Source: Orobanche coerulescens (lineage: Eukaryota > Streptophyta > Magnoliopsida > Lamiales > Orobanchaceae). From it: a stretch of DNA of 64,000 nt. The notes beneath the pieces were generated by a model. That model searched no databases. It worked only from the letters and a program-made list of their open reading frames with translations, and had not been told where the DNA came from. This document shows positions 42,036 to 54,829 of the stretch, one piece after another. Numbering within the stretch: the first letter of the stretch is position 1; every line of letters begins with the position of its first letter. The position numbers and the translations under genes were made by a program. The stretch lies in assembly GCA_033398695.1 (NCBI GenBank), contig CM065804.1:40811501-40875500 (forward strand), given 5' to 3'.

Positions 42036-43690
42036 ACTAGGTGCAGCATTTGGAACTTCCTCAGTTTTAGGGACAGGTTCCACCCCTTTGACAAATACCG
42101 TACTAGTTTTGCCATTGTTGGAGAATGAGTTGTATCCTAATCCACGTTTGTCATGAACATGCTGTCCAGTAATCAGGATGTCTTCCATCCTCCTAGATGA
42201 TTTCTCAAATGACTTGAGGATGATCTCAAGTTCTCCTTGTCTTTTCTGGAGAAGCTGTATCTTAGCTTCTAGTAGAGATAATCATTTGTCTTGCATTGAT
42301 TATGAGATCTTACCTCATTTAGTTCAGTTGCAAGTTGATGATTGCATTTCATGAGTTTTTCATGAGTGACATTACTATTTTCGCAATCTAAAGACATTTT
42401 CATAATCGTTTTTCAACAGGTCATTTTCATCCTTCGGTTCTACATTAGAAATAGAGACAGAGCTATAGCTTTTCTTGTTTAAGCATCTCATGGGCTTTTT
42501 GAATGGTCCAAAACTCATTCACCATGTTTTCAAAGGTATGTGATGCATTTACAGGTTTAACTGAGGTTGAGCATACCTCAACATCACTGTCGTCATCATC
42601 CTCTTCCTTTACCATAAAGCACACGTAGCCTTTATCTTCAATGTCATCATCAGAGGAGTCACTATCAGTGACAGCCTATAGGCATTCCTCTGTTTTGATT
42701 GGTGTGGGCGTGCCTTCTGATTCCCCAATTAGTGCCTTAAGCTTATTTCTCCAGACACATCTTTTCTCATCCTTCTCCTATTTCTCAGCCGTTGGCAGCT
42801 TCTGTATCTTAGGATGAGGACATCTATTTGCATAGTGTCCTAGTTTCATGCAATTATAACATAGATTAGATTCTCCAAAAGATGGAAGGGTTTAGGCTTG
42901 TAGGGAGCCTTTTCGGATTTCTTAATGAATTTCCAAAATTTGTATATAAGAAGGGCCAATTTATCTTGTAAGAGGATGTCATCATCACTGTCAGCGGGTT
43001 TGGATATGTTGGGGGTAGAGCAGTGTCTCCTGTCAGATACAACGGCCAGTGCTATAGTCTTCGTAGGGGACTCTTCAGCCTTTTCTCTTCTGTCAATGTC
43101 ATAGTTAAAGGCTTATAGGCCAGAAAAGAGGTCAAATTACATATATCATTAAGATTGCAAGACACACGCAGAGCTATGGTATTAATGTCCCAATGGGCAA
43201 GGAGTGATCTAGCAAATTAAAATTTTTCTCCTTTTGGATATACACTTTGCCCAAAGCTTCAAGTTCACCAACAATATCGATGAATCTGAGATCAAGTTCC
43301 TCAAGTGTTCAGTTGTTTTCATTTTACAAGATTTAAATTGGTGAGTGAGTTTTGAAATTTTATTTTATTTTGAGAGCTCAGTTCCCTCAGAAATTATCTT
43401 GAGTTTTTTGTAGATTTCTTTGGTTGTCTTACAACTCTATACCTTTGAGATTGTGCCTTTGTCGAGAGTGACAAATAGCGCATTCTTGGCGATATTGTCA
43501 AAATTCGGATGATTGCGATCATCGGTTGTCCACTGTTCCCTTTATTTTTCAAATATTTCTGCATGAGGTTGGCTTTCTATCCTGGCAGTTTGGTTGACCT
43601 TCATAATTTTGATAGGAACCTCAAATTTGGGATGCCCTAATATATGAACTTAAGCCTTGTGTTAACATCAGAAAAAAACTTTTAGGCATT
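42036..43690 (-). pseudogene. Copia-type gag relic (UBN2-like, CCHC knuckle)
   Basis: The minus strand translates, with many breaks, to a Ty1/Copia gag. An N-terminal KVNQTARIESQPHAEIFEK segment lies at about 43610-43550. NPNFDNIAKNALFVTLDKG-like and TTKEIYKKLKIISEGTE blocks near 43510-43390 match the gag (UBN2-type) domain. A zinc knuckle CYNCMKLGHYANRCPHPK lies at about 42870-42820, followed by an acidic, Ser-rich segment. The last part toward 42036 (a Pro/Thr-rich stretch ending NKIIYVR) is weak. No long ORF survives. It would be the particle protein of a SIRE-like element; which copy it came from cannot be told. Confidence 0.65.
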
Positions 43691-45040
43691 ATGGCAAAGA
43701 CAAGAGGTGGTTCAACTTGAGCTTCATCATCATGAAAAACACGCTCCCACACTCGCGCCTCTACCACAAAAAATGGTAATGTAACACCAACAATTCAACG
43801 ATCATTTTGCCAATGAAGAATTTCATAATTTATATCTAAACCGAGTACGAGACCGACCCATCATTTTTGAGAGCGTTTTTACTCTTTTGGCCGAAGATGG
43901 TGAGTGACTCGACATGATTAATGAACAAAAATGAGAAGCTTTCACTGCTCAACCAGACCTGGTCGTGATCTCTATTGTATATAAATTCTACACACAGGCC
44001 CTGCATGATGCTTACAAATAAATCGATCTATACAAAGCATAGATCCTACATACACCCAAGTCATGGTCCATGGAATAAACGTTGATTTCTCTACATGAAG
44101 CATAAGACGAATGCTTGGCTTACCACAGGTTGATAACACCACATATGAGGCACTGATGGATATCATAACTAGAGATGGAATTATCACAGCTATAGCTCAA
44201 CGAGGAACTCAATTGAATACAAGAGTGGTTGGTTCAACATCTTATTCATTAAAGTATTCAGCATTAACTAAATATCGAAAAGCTTGGATGCACTTTATCT
44301 GTGCACGTATCGTTCCGAGCTCACAGCCTCGCACTGTTCTTATTCCCCGAGCTTAGCTTCTATATGCAGTTGTGAGCGACTTTGCCTTCTATATGGCAAC
44401 TTTTTTGAGCCAGTCAATCTTTCAGTACATCACATGGGGCACAAATGTGGGTTTAAAACACCCTTCTTTGATTTGTGCGCTTTGCTGCCTATCAGGCCTA
44501 ACTTGATCGGACGATGAGCCTACTCCCCCACCTCTGCACCCAATCGATCATAGAAATATTGACCACTTTGATTAATGGGGTGGCGCACCGCCCTATGCTC
44601 TGGGAAAAGGATTTATTATCACTGACAACCATCGTTTTCAGCATGGCGAAGTAGTATCGGCTTCAAACACTCATGACAGTATAGATGAAGAGTTGCCTCA
44701 CACAGATATACCTACTCAAGAAAAGAGTTGACTCCCCCCGTCGATACTCAGGCCTTGGTGTGGGCAATTGAAGATTTACGGATGGAAATCCCGAAAGATC
44801 GAGCTTCTTATCTTGTTGAGAGAGATGTCACTGTTAGAGGTCATGCAACAAGATATGCGTGTTGAGGCTCGGCGAGCTAATCGACGGTCAGAGCATCGAC
44901 TTGCAGCGCAAGATGCTTATCATCGAGATCACCAAGCAGTATTGATGCACCACATCAGTCACCATGACGATCCTTTCATTTCTCCAGCTATGCCTACCAC
45001 CCCACCACCTCCACCAGACGAAGGCACATCCACTCCATGA
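43691..45040 (+). pseudogene. Athila-associated ORF relic (putative plant transposon protein domain)
   Basis: The plus strand begins MAKTRGGST at 43691, typical of proteins in Athila-type elements. It continues in broken frames with NRVRDRPIIFE, RGINVDFST near 44063 and RMLGLPQVDNTTYEALMDII (44111 on). A WMHFICARIVPSSQPRTVLI block lies near 44290-44340, then LLYAVVSDF. The RGxxVDFSxxxI-LGLP and (F)ICARI-PS blocks match the domain listed in protein databases as putative plant transposon protein (Pfam Transposase_32, from memory). The tail near 44900-45040 is Arg/His-rich, then Pro-rich (TTPPPPPDEGTSTP). Ten or so stops make it dead. Confidence 0.6.
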
Positions 45041-45601
45041 TAAATCAATGGTCCCGGAAGTTTCTCTATCTTACTATACTATTTTTATTAAGGGCAATGA
45101 ATGTTATAAGTTTGGGGGTAAATTTTTGGATTTCTATGCTTAGTTTGGAATGCGCTTTATTCGACTAAATCTTTGCTTGTCAAAAATTCAATTTCGGGCA
45201 TAATTTGTGAAAATTCACCTTTATACAATCATGAAAACTTTTACGCCAATTTGTATGCCACATCCAAATTACCTAGGGACTATTTTGAGAAACTCCAAAG
45301 ATCTTTCACACAAATTAATTTTTCATAGATCTCAAATTTTAACCGGTGAGCTTTTGGGCCTTGATGTATACATTATATTCATCCATTTTGGTTGAATGGT
45401 TCATCCATGATGTAGAACTCCAGAACTTTCCTTGGCATTTTAGTCAAAATCACAGTGTATGCAATTAGTGAAAATGATCTTAGGCAAATTTGGTTTAACC
45501 ATTCATATTATCTTTGCCTAACTCAAAATCATTAGTTCTCTAGTTGCCTTATTGTGCCTTAAAGGATATTTTGTTGGTAGCCGCATAATAAACTTTCTGT
45601 T

Positions 45602-45638
<37 letters not shown>

Positions 45639-45899
45639 TATTCCTATACTTGAAATTTAGAAAAATTTATGAGGAAGGATACTTAAATAATGTGGTGATA
45701 TTAGGGGATAACTCAGTTTTTTTATTTTGGGTTGTGTTTATTAGAGTTAGTGCTTGAAGAAGTATGGGGGAAAAATTATAAAGTTCGTTTTGCATTTCAA
45801 AAAAAAAAATTGTGTTGTTCGTTACATAAAGGGATATACTGTAAATGCCCCGATAATTGAACATGTTGACCACAAAGTATACAGTAAACACCTTCGAAA
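45041..45899. other. Non-coding spacer after the Athila-associated ORF
   Basis: No gene is supported. It begins with an AAGTTTGGGGGTAAA stretch, resembling the non-coding part after Athila ORFs. It includes a TA-dinucleotide run (45605-45636) and an A-run near 45800. Confidence 0.45.
45605..45636. repeat. (TA)n microsatellite
   Basis: About 16 TA units in a row. Confidence 0.9.
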
Positions 45900-46732
45900 G
45901 GGAGAATACAATAAGCTGTATGTTTTATGAAGTTAATGCGTAGCGGAAGTCTAATAGTGAGTTGCTGTAAGTACAGCAACTAGGTACTCTCCTGTTTGCT
46001 TGATGCGTACATAGTTTCCACAATATATAATTTAAATCACAGTTATAAATGGAAACAGTAAGGATGAAATGTAAATAACACACAGATATAAGTGGTTCGA
46101 GGTAAACCACTGTACATCCAGCAGTCCTCCGCACAAGAGTAAAACATTTATTAAAATCACTATGTACAAGTACGTGACTTTAATTGAACCTGTCTCTGTA
46201 TCGTCCATACACATTAATATAGTGACAACAACTTGGGCCGTTCACATAGATTGGCTTCAGCGTTTTTGACTTGATTCTTATCACATAGATCGAAGCTTCA
46301 TATTCAATGTTATTCATCCCACACATGTCAGAACTAGCAAGGACTTAGTCCACACCGGGCTAAGGTTTTATCTCAACGGTAAAAATGGTAGAAAAATTTC
46401 AAACAACAGTTGTATGCTTTGACGAGCGATTTCTGTATGCGGTGCTGTTTGCATTGAGGACTGAATATATTTATTCGCTTTGATAATGTTGTATGATCAG
46501 GAAATATACTACTCTTTTTAGCTTGATTGTCAGAGCTGATTGTCAAAATGTAATCGCGAAGTTAAGTCATTCAGTTCGTAAGCAATGTCCTCTGGCTTGG
46601 GACTATTTATAACCTTGGAAATAGATCCATTATAAATGTAGCCGTTGGCCGGTTGGTGAAATTAAGATGTCTTTGTTTGGCGTCTACAGAATGTTTGAAT
46701 TAAAGTCGATTCGCATTTAATGCTTCAGACAT

Positions 46733-47931
46733 TTTTTTTGAACCAAACCAAACCAAACATACCCAGTATATCCCGCTCAGAGCAGGGTCTGGGGAGGGTA
46801 AGATGTACGCAGACCATGCCCCTACTTATTACGGTAGGGAGGCTGTTTCCGTGAAGACCCCCAGCTTAGTGCACAGCAGAATCTTGTGTGATAAATACAA
46901 AGGAAAACATATGATTCAAAAAAGCTCGAGACCATACCTGAGCCCATGGCTTAATCCACATGGGACTTACCTAAGCGGAATTTGGCTACTTCACTCCCGA
47001 TGAACGCTGCTCTAACAAAAGAGAGGTTGGCTCTGCGCACAGCTCCCTGTCAAAAATACACCACACGCAAAGACAATAGGATAAAATATACAATAAAAGT
47101 AAAAATGCAATGCTCTAGGTCAAAGCTAACCGAGACAACCCAACCCTGAGGCTCTCAACTACAGCACCGCTCCCTACAAAAGAATCCACAACTCTGATCT
47201 GGCGCCTCCAAGCGCACCTATCATGATCATGGTCTCGGAAAGGTTTAAGGCCTTCAAATCTAATCTCAATTGCTCCTCCCACGTCCTCCTCGGTCTGCCT
47301 CTCCTCCTCTCCCCGACAACCATTAAACTCTCGACCCTCCTCACCGGAGCAGATGCCTGCCTCCTGCGGACGTGGCCAAACCATCTCAATCTCCCTTCCC
47401 TAACTTTCGCTGAAATGGGCGCCACTTCCAGCGCGTTCCTGAAAACCCCGTTCGCAATTCTATCTAACATTGTGCGACCACATGACCAATGTAACATTCT
47501 CATTTCAGCCACTTCCAACTTGCTCTCAAGCGACTTCTTCATCGCCCAACATTCGGAGCCATACAACATTGCAGGTCGGATTGCCGCTCTATAGAATTTA
47601 CCCTTCAACTTTAGAGGGACTTTCTTGTCGCACAGGACCCCTGTCGCTGCTATCCACCTTAGCCACCCCTCCTTGATGCGATGCGTGACATCATATTCAC
47701 ACTGACCTTCCTTCTGAATGATGGAACCCAAATACTTGAACTTATCCGTACGGGGTACGATCTGATCCGCAATCATTACCTCAACATCTTCCTTGTTGGC
47801 CTCACCACTAAAGTTACACCAGAGATACTCGGTCTTAGACCGGCTCACACGCAAGCCCTGGGTTTCTAACTTAGCCCTCCAAAGCTCCAACTTCGAGTTC
47901 ACCTCCCTCCTCGACTCCGCCACTAACACAA
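46733..47931 (-). mobile_element. RTE-clade LINE, 5'-truncated insertion
   Basis: A minus-strand copy of the same family as 1-1401, from just after the FADD motif to the CCAAA-repeat tail. It is flanked by CTTCAGACAT at 46723-46732 and 47932-47941, a 10-base target duplication that proves insertion into the S1 LTR. 5' truncation is the usual outcome of target-primed reverse transcription. Confidence 0.88.
47115..47931 (-). pseudogene. LINE reverse transcriptase C-terminal part (truncated, frameshift)
   Basis: Begins at VVLVAESRREV, immediately after where FADD should be, so the catalytic residues are lost. It continues through YGSECWAMKK, LHWSCGRTMLDR, RWFGHVRRR and RRRGRPRRTWE; a frame change near 47230 separates the final CAWRRQIRVVDS segment. 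It is close in sequence to 196-1032. The upstream codons of the open frame (47932-47953) belong to S1. Confidence 0.85.
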
Positions 47932-48348
47932 CTTCAGACATATTTTTTGACATTGCATTAAATGATCATCAACGCGTTCAGAATGTTATCTCTTTCGGCC
48001 GTATTAAATACTGTCCCATCAGCACTAAATGCTGCTTTAACTGTGAATACTTTATGAATAAACAAAGTTTATTTCACAGCGGTTTAAAGCTATTCTTCAG
48101 TCCTGTTGGATGTATTTTACTTTTCCTAAGTAAAACTCCTATAGCAAGATTATTGTATCCAACTCACTTCACTTCTGTTGTATGAAGATGTAGGCTCTGT
48201 AGGATCGGACTCTGTAGGAAGATCTCTTGTTTTATGGATATGCTGTACGGAGTTTCCTCACAACTTCCATACTTAAGCGAATTGCTGACTCTGAAGACTT
48301 CTTGTTGTACGATGGCGATTCTCAAAACCGGCTGTGTTTATCCCAACA

Positions 48349-48365
48349 ATTTCCCCCTTTTTGAT
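48349..48365 (-). promoter_or_regulatory. S1 polypurine tract
   Basis: The minus strand reads ATCAAAAAGGGGGAAAT directly before TGTTGGGATAAACAC. The S2 element has the related AAAAAGGGGGAGAT at 57960-57973. Confidence 0.75.
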
Positions 48366-48856
48366 AATGCGTAAACTTTCCTAGCAGAGAGGCTGTCTTC
48401 AGGTCTTCTGTTCGATAGATCTGGTCTTCATTACTTAGTCTAAAAATTTGAACTGCTCGCAGGCAAGTTCTAAAATGAAAGTCCTACAAGACTATGTATA
48501 TTACAACTTAACCTATAATTAGCGCGCAGGCATAATCTTACAGAATATATTCTAGATTGAATACAACTTAATCTATGAATTGTTCGCAGATAAGTTCTTA
48601 CAGCTTTGGGATTTAATAAGTTGTACTTGTTGAATATATCAGTACTTCGTAACCAAAACAGTAAAAATAGTAAAAGTAGATTACTAGCTGTAATCTTTCA
48701 ACAAGCCAAAATTTTGTTGATAATTGAAAATTAAAGGGCTTGAAAGATAAATAAATACTGCATCGACGAGCATACAGTAGGATAAAATACAGCATATAAC
48801 TAATAGAATCTAGTCCCTATAATGTGAATGTTTCCAAGTCCTTCTAGAGGGATCAT
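48366..48856 (-). other. S1 3' non-coding region
   Basis: AT-rich, no supported ORF; contains repeated (C)TTACAGCTT / CGCAGATAAG-type words on the minus strand. It separates the accessory ORF from the polypurine tract once T4 is removed. Confidence 0.55.
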
Positions 48857-49338
48857 TGTAACACCCCCAGAGCCGACCGGGAATATTACAGCGCCGTGGG
48901 GCCCGAGATGGAACCCACAAGGCTGAAGGATATTTTCACAAACATTTACAAACGCCCAAGAGGCTAACAATGGTACTATCTTTTAAAAACATTCGAAGAC
49001 TTTATAAAATCCGTTTATCAAAACGTCGTGAAATCTCATTTGAAACAATAAGGCCCGAAACGCCAAAACTCAACAGTTTAAAAACATACGTTAAGCTATC
49101 GCTTACTCGTACCGACAGAATAGATTTAGAAAACGATTGCCAAAGTGACCTAAGTTACCAGATACCAAAAGGCCATTTAAAAATACACACGCAGCGGAAA
49201 AAGACAAACAATTAAAATACTCTAGCAGCGGAATACAAGAACTAATCAGGAAACTCCATACATAAATACATGTCCTAGCCAGTATCCTCCGGTAAGCTCA
49301 TCTCTCCACGACCGCTACAAGCTTGATAATCCAAGAAC

Positions 49339-50210
49339 CTAAAAAGAAATCCCACGACAGGGTCAGCCATAATATCCAACAATGATAACCATCATATCAC
49401 GTCAATAATTACATACCAATGCAAATACTAAGTAAGAATATGACCAATGTAATCTTACCGCCATAACTTTACCAAACTCATAATAATTCTCATCATAATA
49501 ACCATTATTGCAATGCACATCTCGTGATCTCGATTAATCAATTAAATCAAATATAACATCCATACGGTACCTCAAGCAATACCCAAGATTCTAAAAACAT
49601 CCTCATACTCGCAATACGGAAGTATACTAACTCTATCCAATTCGATCTATCGAAAAAAAAACATTATCAAATCTCAACACGACAATCGATTGTCCATCCC
49701 GGGATAAGAATCAAGAAGGAAAATACGGAACATACATCAAGATATGAAATGCTACGACGAAATCACGTCAGTCTAATCCAAGATCAGATCAACACAACAT
49801 ACGGACATAATCCTAACACAAGACCTACAAATGCATACTCATATGACAACGTCAATATGCTCACAACAATAACAACAATGTTTACTTATGGCAAATCCAT
49901 AATATACATATGCACAACAACAATACATGGCAATCCGATGATCCAGCGTTCACTGCCTAGATCCCCCGATGATCCCATCAGACCAACCCGAGGTGGAAAA
50001 CCCGTCCGATGATCCAGCGCATGCTAGCATAGATCCCCCGATGATCCCGTAGGATGAACACGGGGTGGACATATGACAACAATGCACAACTGCACAAAAA
50101 AACGGTACACAATACATGACAACAACAATGCACAAATGCATGACAACAACGATACACGAATATATCACGACATGATCGACACAAATGATAAAAATGATTA
50201 GAGTACTTGC
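49339..50210 (-). other. Predicted leader intron 2 (GC-AG) of T4
   Basis: On the minus strand: donor ACTCAGG|GCAAGTACTC, branch-like GGCTGACCC, acceptor TTTCTTTTTAG|GTTCTTGG; 872 bases. It carries the two-unit repeat with the stem-loop GGTCT-GATG-GGATC (49984-49971) and a broken second unit. The right LTR has GGTCT-GACG-GGATC (54167-54154). Confidence 0.5.
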
Positions 50211-50490
50211 CCTGAGTCCTTCGAGAGCGATCTCAATGTCTAAACCATCACGAACCATTATCCTCAATATTCGACGGTCCAAAGTATCACGGATTACAGA
50301 TAATTTATATCTTCGTCTTTATCACAATATATCCTCGATATACAAGTATACCAATAACAAAAGTAAATCATATACATTATGATTTAGTTTCCCAAAACTC
50401 AATTACGATTTATAATCCCAAATCTCCTGTGATTACGATTATAAACATTGTTATACGAATTATAAACGAATGAAACTGAAACCATTCATT

Positions 50491-50720
50491 TGTTGGAATA
50501 TTTATTCCACACATTATTTAATTTGTGTTTTGATGATTAAAGTTGCTAAACAAACAAAACAACATCAAGGCGAAGCAAATCGACGAAGCAGACGAAGACA
50601 CAAAAATCTGAGCGAAATGCATGTCTTGCGCACGCAAGTCATCATACGTTAGCGCACGCTAACGAGGAGTAATCTGCATTCCAGCCAAGTTTCGAAGTAA
50701 GCTGCAGTGAAGTCATCTGA
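50491..50720 (+). repeat. Fragment of S2 LTR inside T4 left LTR (mosaic)
   Basis: About 230 bases identical or nearly so to the first 230 bases of S2 (54674 on), starting at the same target site (CATTCATT|TGTTGG). It then switches abruptly after GTCATCTGA to T4 LTR sequence that repeats the preceding 110-130 bases (50727-50856). No S2 right end or duplication closes it. Confidence 0.85.
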
Positions 50721-51184
50721 GGAGTAATATACATTATGATTTAGATTCCCAAAACTCGAATACGATTTATAATCCCAAATCTCCTGTGATTACGATTATA
50801 AACATTGCTATACGAATTATAAATGAATGAAACTAAAACCATTCATTAAATATTATAAACTGAGCAAGTAATAACTTGCCTCGATACCGATGAAGCCGTT
50901 ACCAATTCCATTGTCGTCATCTACAAGTCCCTCGGCCCCAATCAATGCAATTCACAAACATTATCGAACATGACCGCAACGCATAGTTCTAATCACCGAT
51001 CAATAATCTCAACCTATTACAATAATCGATAAACAACGAGTTCGACAACAATCAACAATCGATAAAACCGATTCACAAACCCAACGGCTCAACAATATCT
51101 CGGTTAACCACAAGTCTGATCAAACCAACTTAAACGATCACGAATTCATAACCGAAACAGAATATACTACCCTGCCTGTTAACT

Positions 51185-51268
51185 TAGCGCACGTTAATTA
51201 CTTAACATAGCGTGCGCTAAGTTGCTCCCGTTAGCGTGCTCTAGCCAATAGGCTTAGCGTGCGCTAAT
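51185..51268 (-). repeat. Palindrome array A in T4 left LTR
   Basis: Four units of AGCGYRCGCT type with 13-14 base spacers, downstream of the TATA box and the GT donor. The matching set in the right LTR is 59512-59596, partly decayed. Confidence 0.8.
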
Positions 51269-51988
51269 GACATGCAGTTGCATGTATTTCGGATACCGAT
51301 CAACATATGGCGATTATCAAGAGCAGTAAGTGATTCTGAACCATGTTCAAAGCTATCAAAACAACGAAATCCAATATCCTTTAACATACAAACAATCATT
51401 CAACTTATAATCCAATTCATATATTCACATATCATCTTCTTCCTCAAATATCTACATCATGAACACCAAGAACATTAACAACACTTCCCCAATCTAACAT
51501 TACAGAGATTAATCATCAACAATGACATCAACATCCGCAAAGGAGGGGGGATTAACCAACTTATCTCAAGAAAACGAACTACACAATTCCAACCACAAGA
51601 ATCATGTCAATATCCATATATCAATAACAATATCATCATAATCCAGTAATTCACCTCATAATCATGCTTGTCAACTTGTTTATGTAATAATCATCAACTC
51701 AAGAATCATCAATATTCAATCTAAAACGAAATCCAAAGATGAAGAGTGATTACCTTTTTGAAGGAATGGATTGATTTCCAAGGTTGAATCTATTTCCAAG
51801 AATCGCCAATGATTTAAAGAACAAAGCTTTAATCCATGATTTCCATCTTTAATCTTGTTAAAGAGGATAACCTCTCAGCGTTTAGGGACTCCAAATATCT
51901 TCCCAAGGTTCTCTCTATCGGTTGCAAGAAGAGAATGGACGAAATGAGGAATGATAGCCAACTACTCATATATATACTGTACATTATT

Positions 51989-52488
51989 AACATACGCTAA
52001 CATCTAAAATTAACGTACGTTACATGTTTAGCGTGCGCTAACTGTCTTTGTTAGCGTGCGCTATCGAAGTCCAGAGGCTACTGAATTACTTCATACAATG
52101 AGTTACGTATCTAATGCCCATGCAATAGCGTATGTAATCTCCTCTATTTAGCGTACGCAAGCCTTCAACCGTAGCGTGCGCTACTCATAGTTGACTCGTT
52201 TATCTGTATGCTCCGAAGACGGGTCCACACGCCGACAGCTCTGACTAGGATAAGATTCCATTTGGACAGATCTGATGTTAGCGTGCGCTAATCGACATGC
52301 ATTAGCGTGCGCTAACACTTCCCAAGAAACATCCGTTGACCTCGTCGGCACATGCGCCGAAAGTGACCGGGTCCACACATAGATTCCTTCTGAGCTAGTC
52401 TGTACTAGCGTGCACTATATTTCGCCTCTAGCGTGTGCTAAACCAGTACGATAGCGTACGCTAGGCATGTATATTAGCGTGCGCTAGT
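51989..52488 (-). repeat. Palindrome array B in T4 left LTR
   Basis: About 15-20 units of TAGCGYRCGCTA and variants, many in pairs 23-24 bases apart, starting about 12 bases from the TATA box on the upstream side. The right LTR copy is 60320-60818. It is the longest array in the window. Confidence 0.88.
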
Positions 52489-52774
52489 AATGTTACACTT
52501 AGCCATTTTCAGCTACTCTTGTCCAACGTCTCAACATACTATATACGAACATACGACATACTGAATACGTATACTCCTTCCAACAATATTCTCATACGAT
52601 AAGCCTGACACACAATGTCTTCCAATACAACTGTCAACCAAGTGCGGTAATAATACCAATACAGATGTTTTAGTCCTTCATTTATTTTATCCATACTGTA
52701 CAGATTCCACACTGTACAACATAACTCGGATAAAATAATATTAAACCACAGTAGTAGAAATTCCGGATATTACA

Positions 52775-53053
52775 TACTACACCACTTATAATAAGTTTCG
52801 TCCTCGAAACTTACAATCCGTCATAGAAAAACCAACAAACCGTTCAACCAAAATATTCCAAAACTATCACAACAACGATCAATCATCATCATTAACGAAT
52901 AACAAAAACAGTACACTTATATATGCGCTAAGTCGACGATCTCCTGAGGTACTAGCAAGTGAATTCACTGTAAAGCCTCAATACGCTTACAATAATAATT
53001 CCATGAGTCTCAACTGCCTAGGTTTTCTCAACCTAAGCTCTGATACCATATTC
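52775..53053 (-). other. T4 internal region, non-coding
   Basis: 279 bases between the LTRs with no ORF. On the minus strand it starts with the primer site, then TTAGGTTGAGAAAACCTAGGC, similar to the sequence after T2's primer site. It ends with the palindrome AAGTTTCG...CGAAACTT (52812-52793) and a GTGGTGTAGTA tract. Confidence 0.88.
53037..53048 (-). promoter_or_regulatory. T4 primer binding site
   Basis: The minus strand reads TGGTATCAGAGC, a perfect initiator-tRNA site. Confidence 0.9.
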
Positions 53054-54829
53054 TGTAACACCCACAGAGCCGACCGGGAATATTACAGCGACGTGGGCCC
53101 CGAGATGGAACCCACAAGGATGAAGGATATTTTCGCAAACATTTACAAATGCCCAAGAGGCTAACAACGATACTATCTTTTAAAAACATTCGAAGACTTT
53201 AAAAAATCCGTTTATCAAAAACGTCGTGAAATCTCATTTGAAACCATAAGGCCCGAAACGCCAAAACTCAACAGTTTAAAAACATACGTTAAGCTATCGC
53301 TTACTCGTACCGACAGAATAGATTTAGAAAACGATTGCCAAAGTGACCTAAGTTACCAGATACCAAAAGGCCAATTAAAAATACTCACGCAGCGGAAAAA
53401 GACAAACAATTAAAATACTCTAGCAACGGAATATAAGAACTAATCAGGAAACTCAATACACAAATACATGTCCTATCCAGTATCCTCCGGGAAGCTTATC
53501 TCTCCACGACTGCTACAAGCTTGATAATCCAAGAACCTAAAAAGAAATTCCAGGACGGGGTCAGCCATAATATCCAACAATGATAACCATCATATCACGC
53601 CAATAATTACATACTAAGTAAGAATACGACCAATGTAATCTTACCGCCATAACTTTACGAAACTCATAATAATTCTCATCAGAATAACCATTATTGCAAT
53701 GCATATCTCGTGATCTCGATTAATCAATTAAATCAAATATAACGTCCATACGGTACCTCAATCAATACCCAAGATTCTCAAAACATCCTCATACTCGCAA
53801 TACGGAAGTATGCTAACTCTATCCAATTCGATCTATCGGAAAAAAAACATTATCAAATCTCAACACGACAATCGATTGTCCATCCCAGAAAAAGAATCAA
53901 GAAGGAAAATACGGAACATACCTCAAGATATGAAATGCCACGACGAAATCACGTCAGTCTAATCCAAGATCAGATCAACACAACATATGGACATGGTCCT
54001 AACACAAGACCTACAAATGCATACTCATATGACGTCAATATGCTCACAACAATAACAACAATGTATACTTATGGCAAACCCATAATATACATATGCACAA
54101 CAACAATACATGGCAATCTGATAATCCAGCGTTCACTGCCTAGATCCCCCAATGATCCCGTCAGACCAACCCGATGTGGAAAACTCGTCTGATGATCCAG
54201 CGCACGCTAGCATAGATCCCCCGATGATCCAATCGGACCAACACGAGGTGGACATATGACAACAATGCACAACTGCACAAAACAACGGTACACAATACAC
54301 GACAACAACAATGCACAAATACATGACATGAACGATACACGAATGTATCACGACATGATCGACACAAATGATAAAAATGATTAGAGTACTTGCCCCGAGT
54401 CCTTCGAGAGCGATCTCAATATCTAAACCATCACGAACCATTATCCTCAATATTCGACGGTCCAAAGTATCACGGATTATAAATAATTCATATTTTCGTA
54501 TTTATCACAATATATCCTCGATATACAAGTATACCAATAACAAAAGTAAATCATATACATTATGATTTAGGTTCCCAAAACTCAATTACGATTTATAATC
54601 CCAAATCTCTTGTGATTACGATTATAAACATTGTTATACGAATTATAAACGAATGAAACTGAAACCATTCATTTGTTGGAATATTTATTCCACACATTAT
54701 TTAATTTGTGTTTTGATGATTAAAGTTGCTAAACAAACAAAACAACATCAAGGCGAAGCAAATCGACGAAGCAGACGAAGACACAAAAAGCTGAGCGAAA
54801 TGCATGTCTTGCGCACGCAAGTCATCATA

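Larger units (their letters stand above)
45900..48348 (-). repeat. S1 3' LTR (SIRE-type), containing a LINE
   Basis: Starts TGTTGGGATAAACAC at 48348 on the minus strand. The TATA-like GGTTATAAATAGTCCC lies at about 46612-46600. The far end is not clear: a CTTCCGCTACGCA motif like that near other SIRE LTR ends lies near 45945, so I place the end at about 45900. Without the LINE it would be about 1.24 kb. Confidence 0.6.
48857..52774 (-). repeat. T4 left LTR (3' LTR)
   Basis: Minus-strand order: start at 52774, array B (52488-51989), TATA (about 51977-51968), GT donor at 51753, array A (51268-51185), GC donor at 50210, hairpin 49984-49971, acceptor at 49339, end at 48857. It contains a mosaic segment with a piece of S2's LTR (50491-50720). 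Confidence 0.9.

Noticed and set aside
49950..50282. Sense-strand 110-residue ORF in both T4 LTRs (also 54133-54465)
   Set aside because: Kept in both copies by LTR identity; covers the hairpin repeats and the GC donor, with no recognisable domain.
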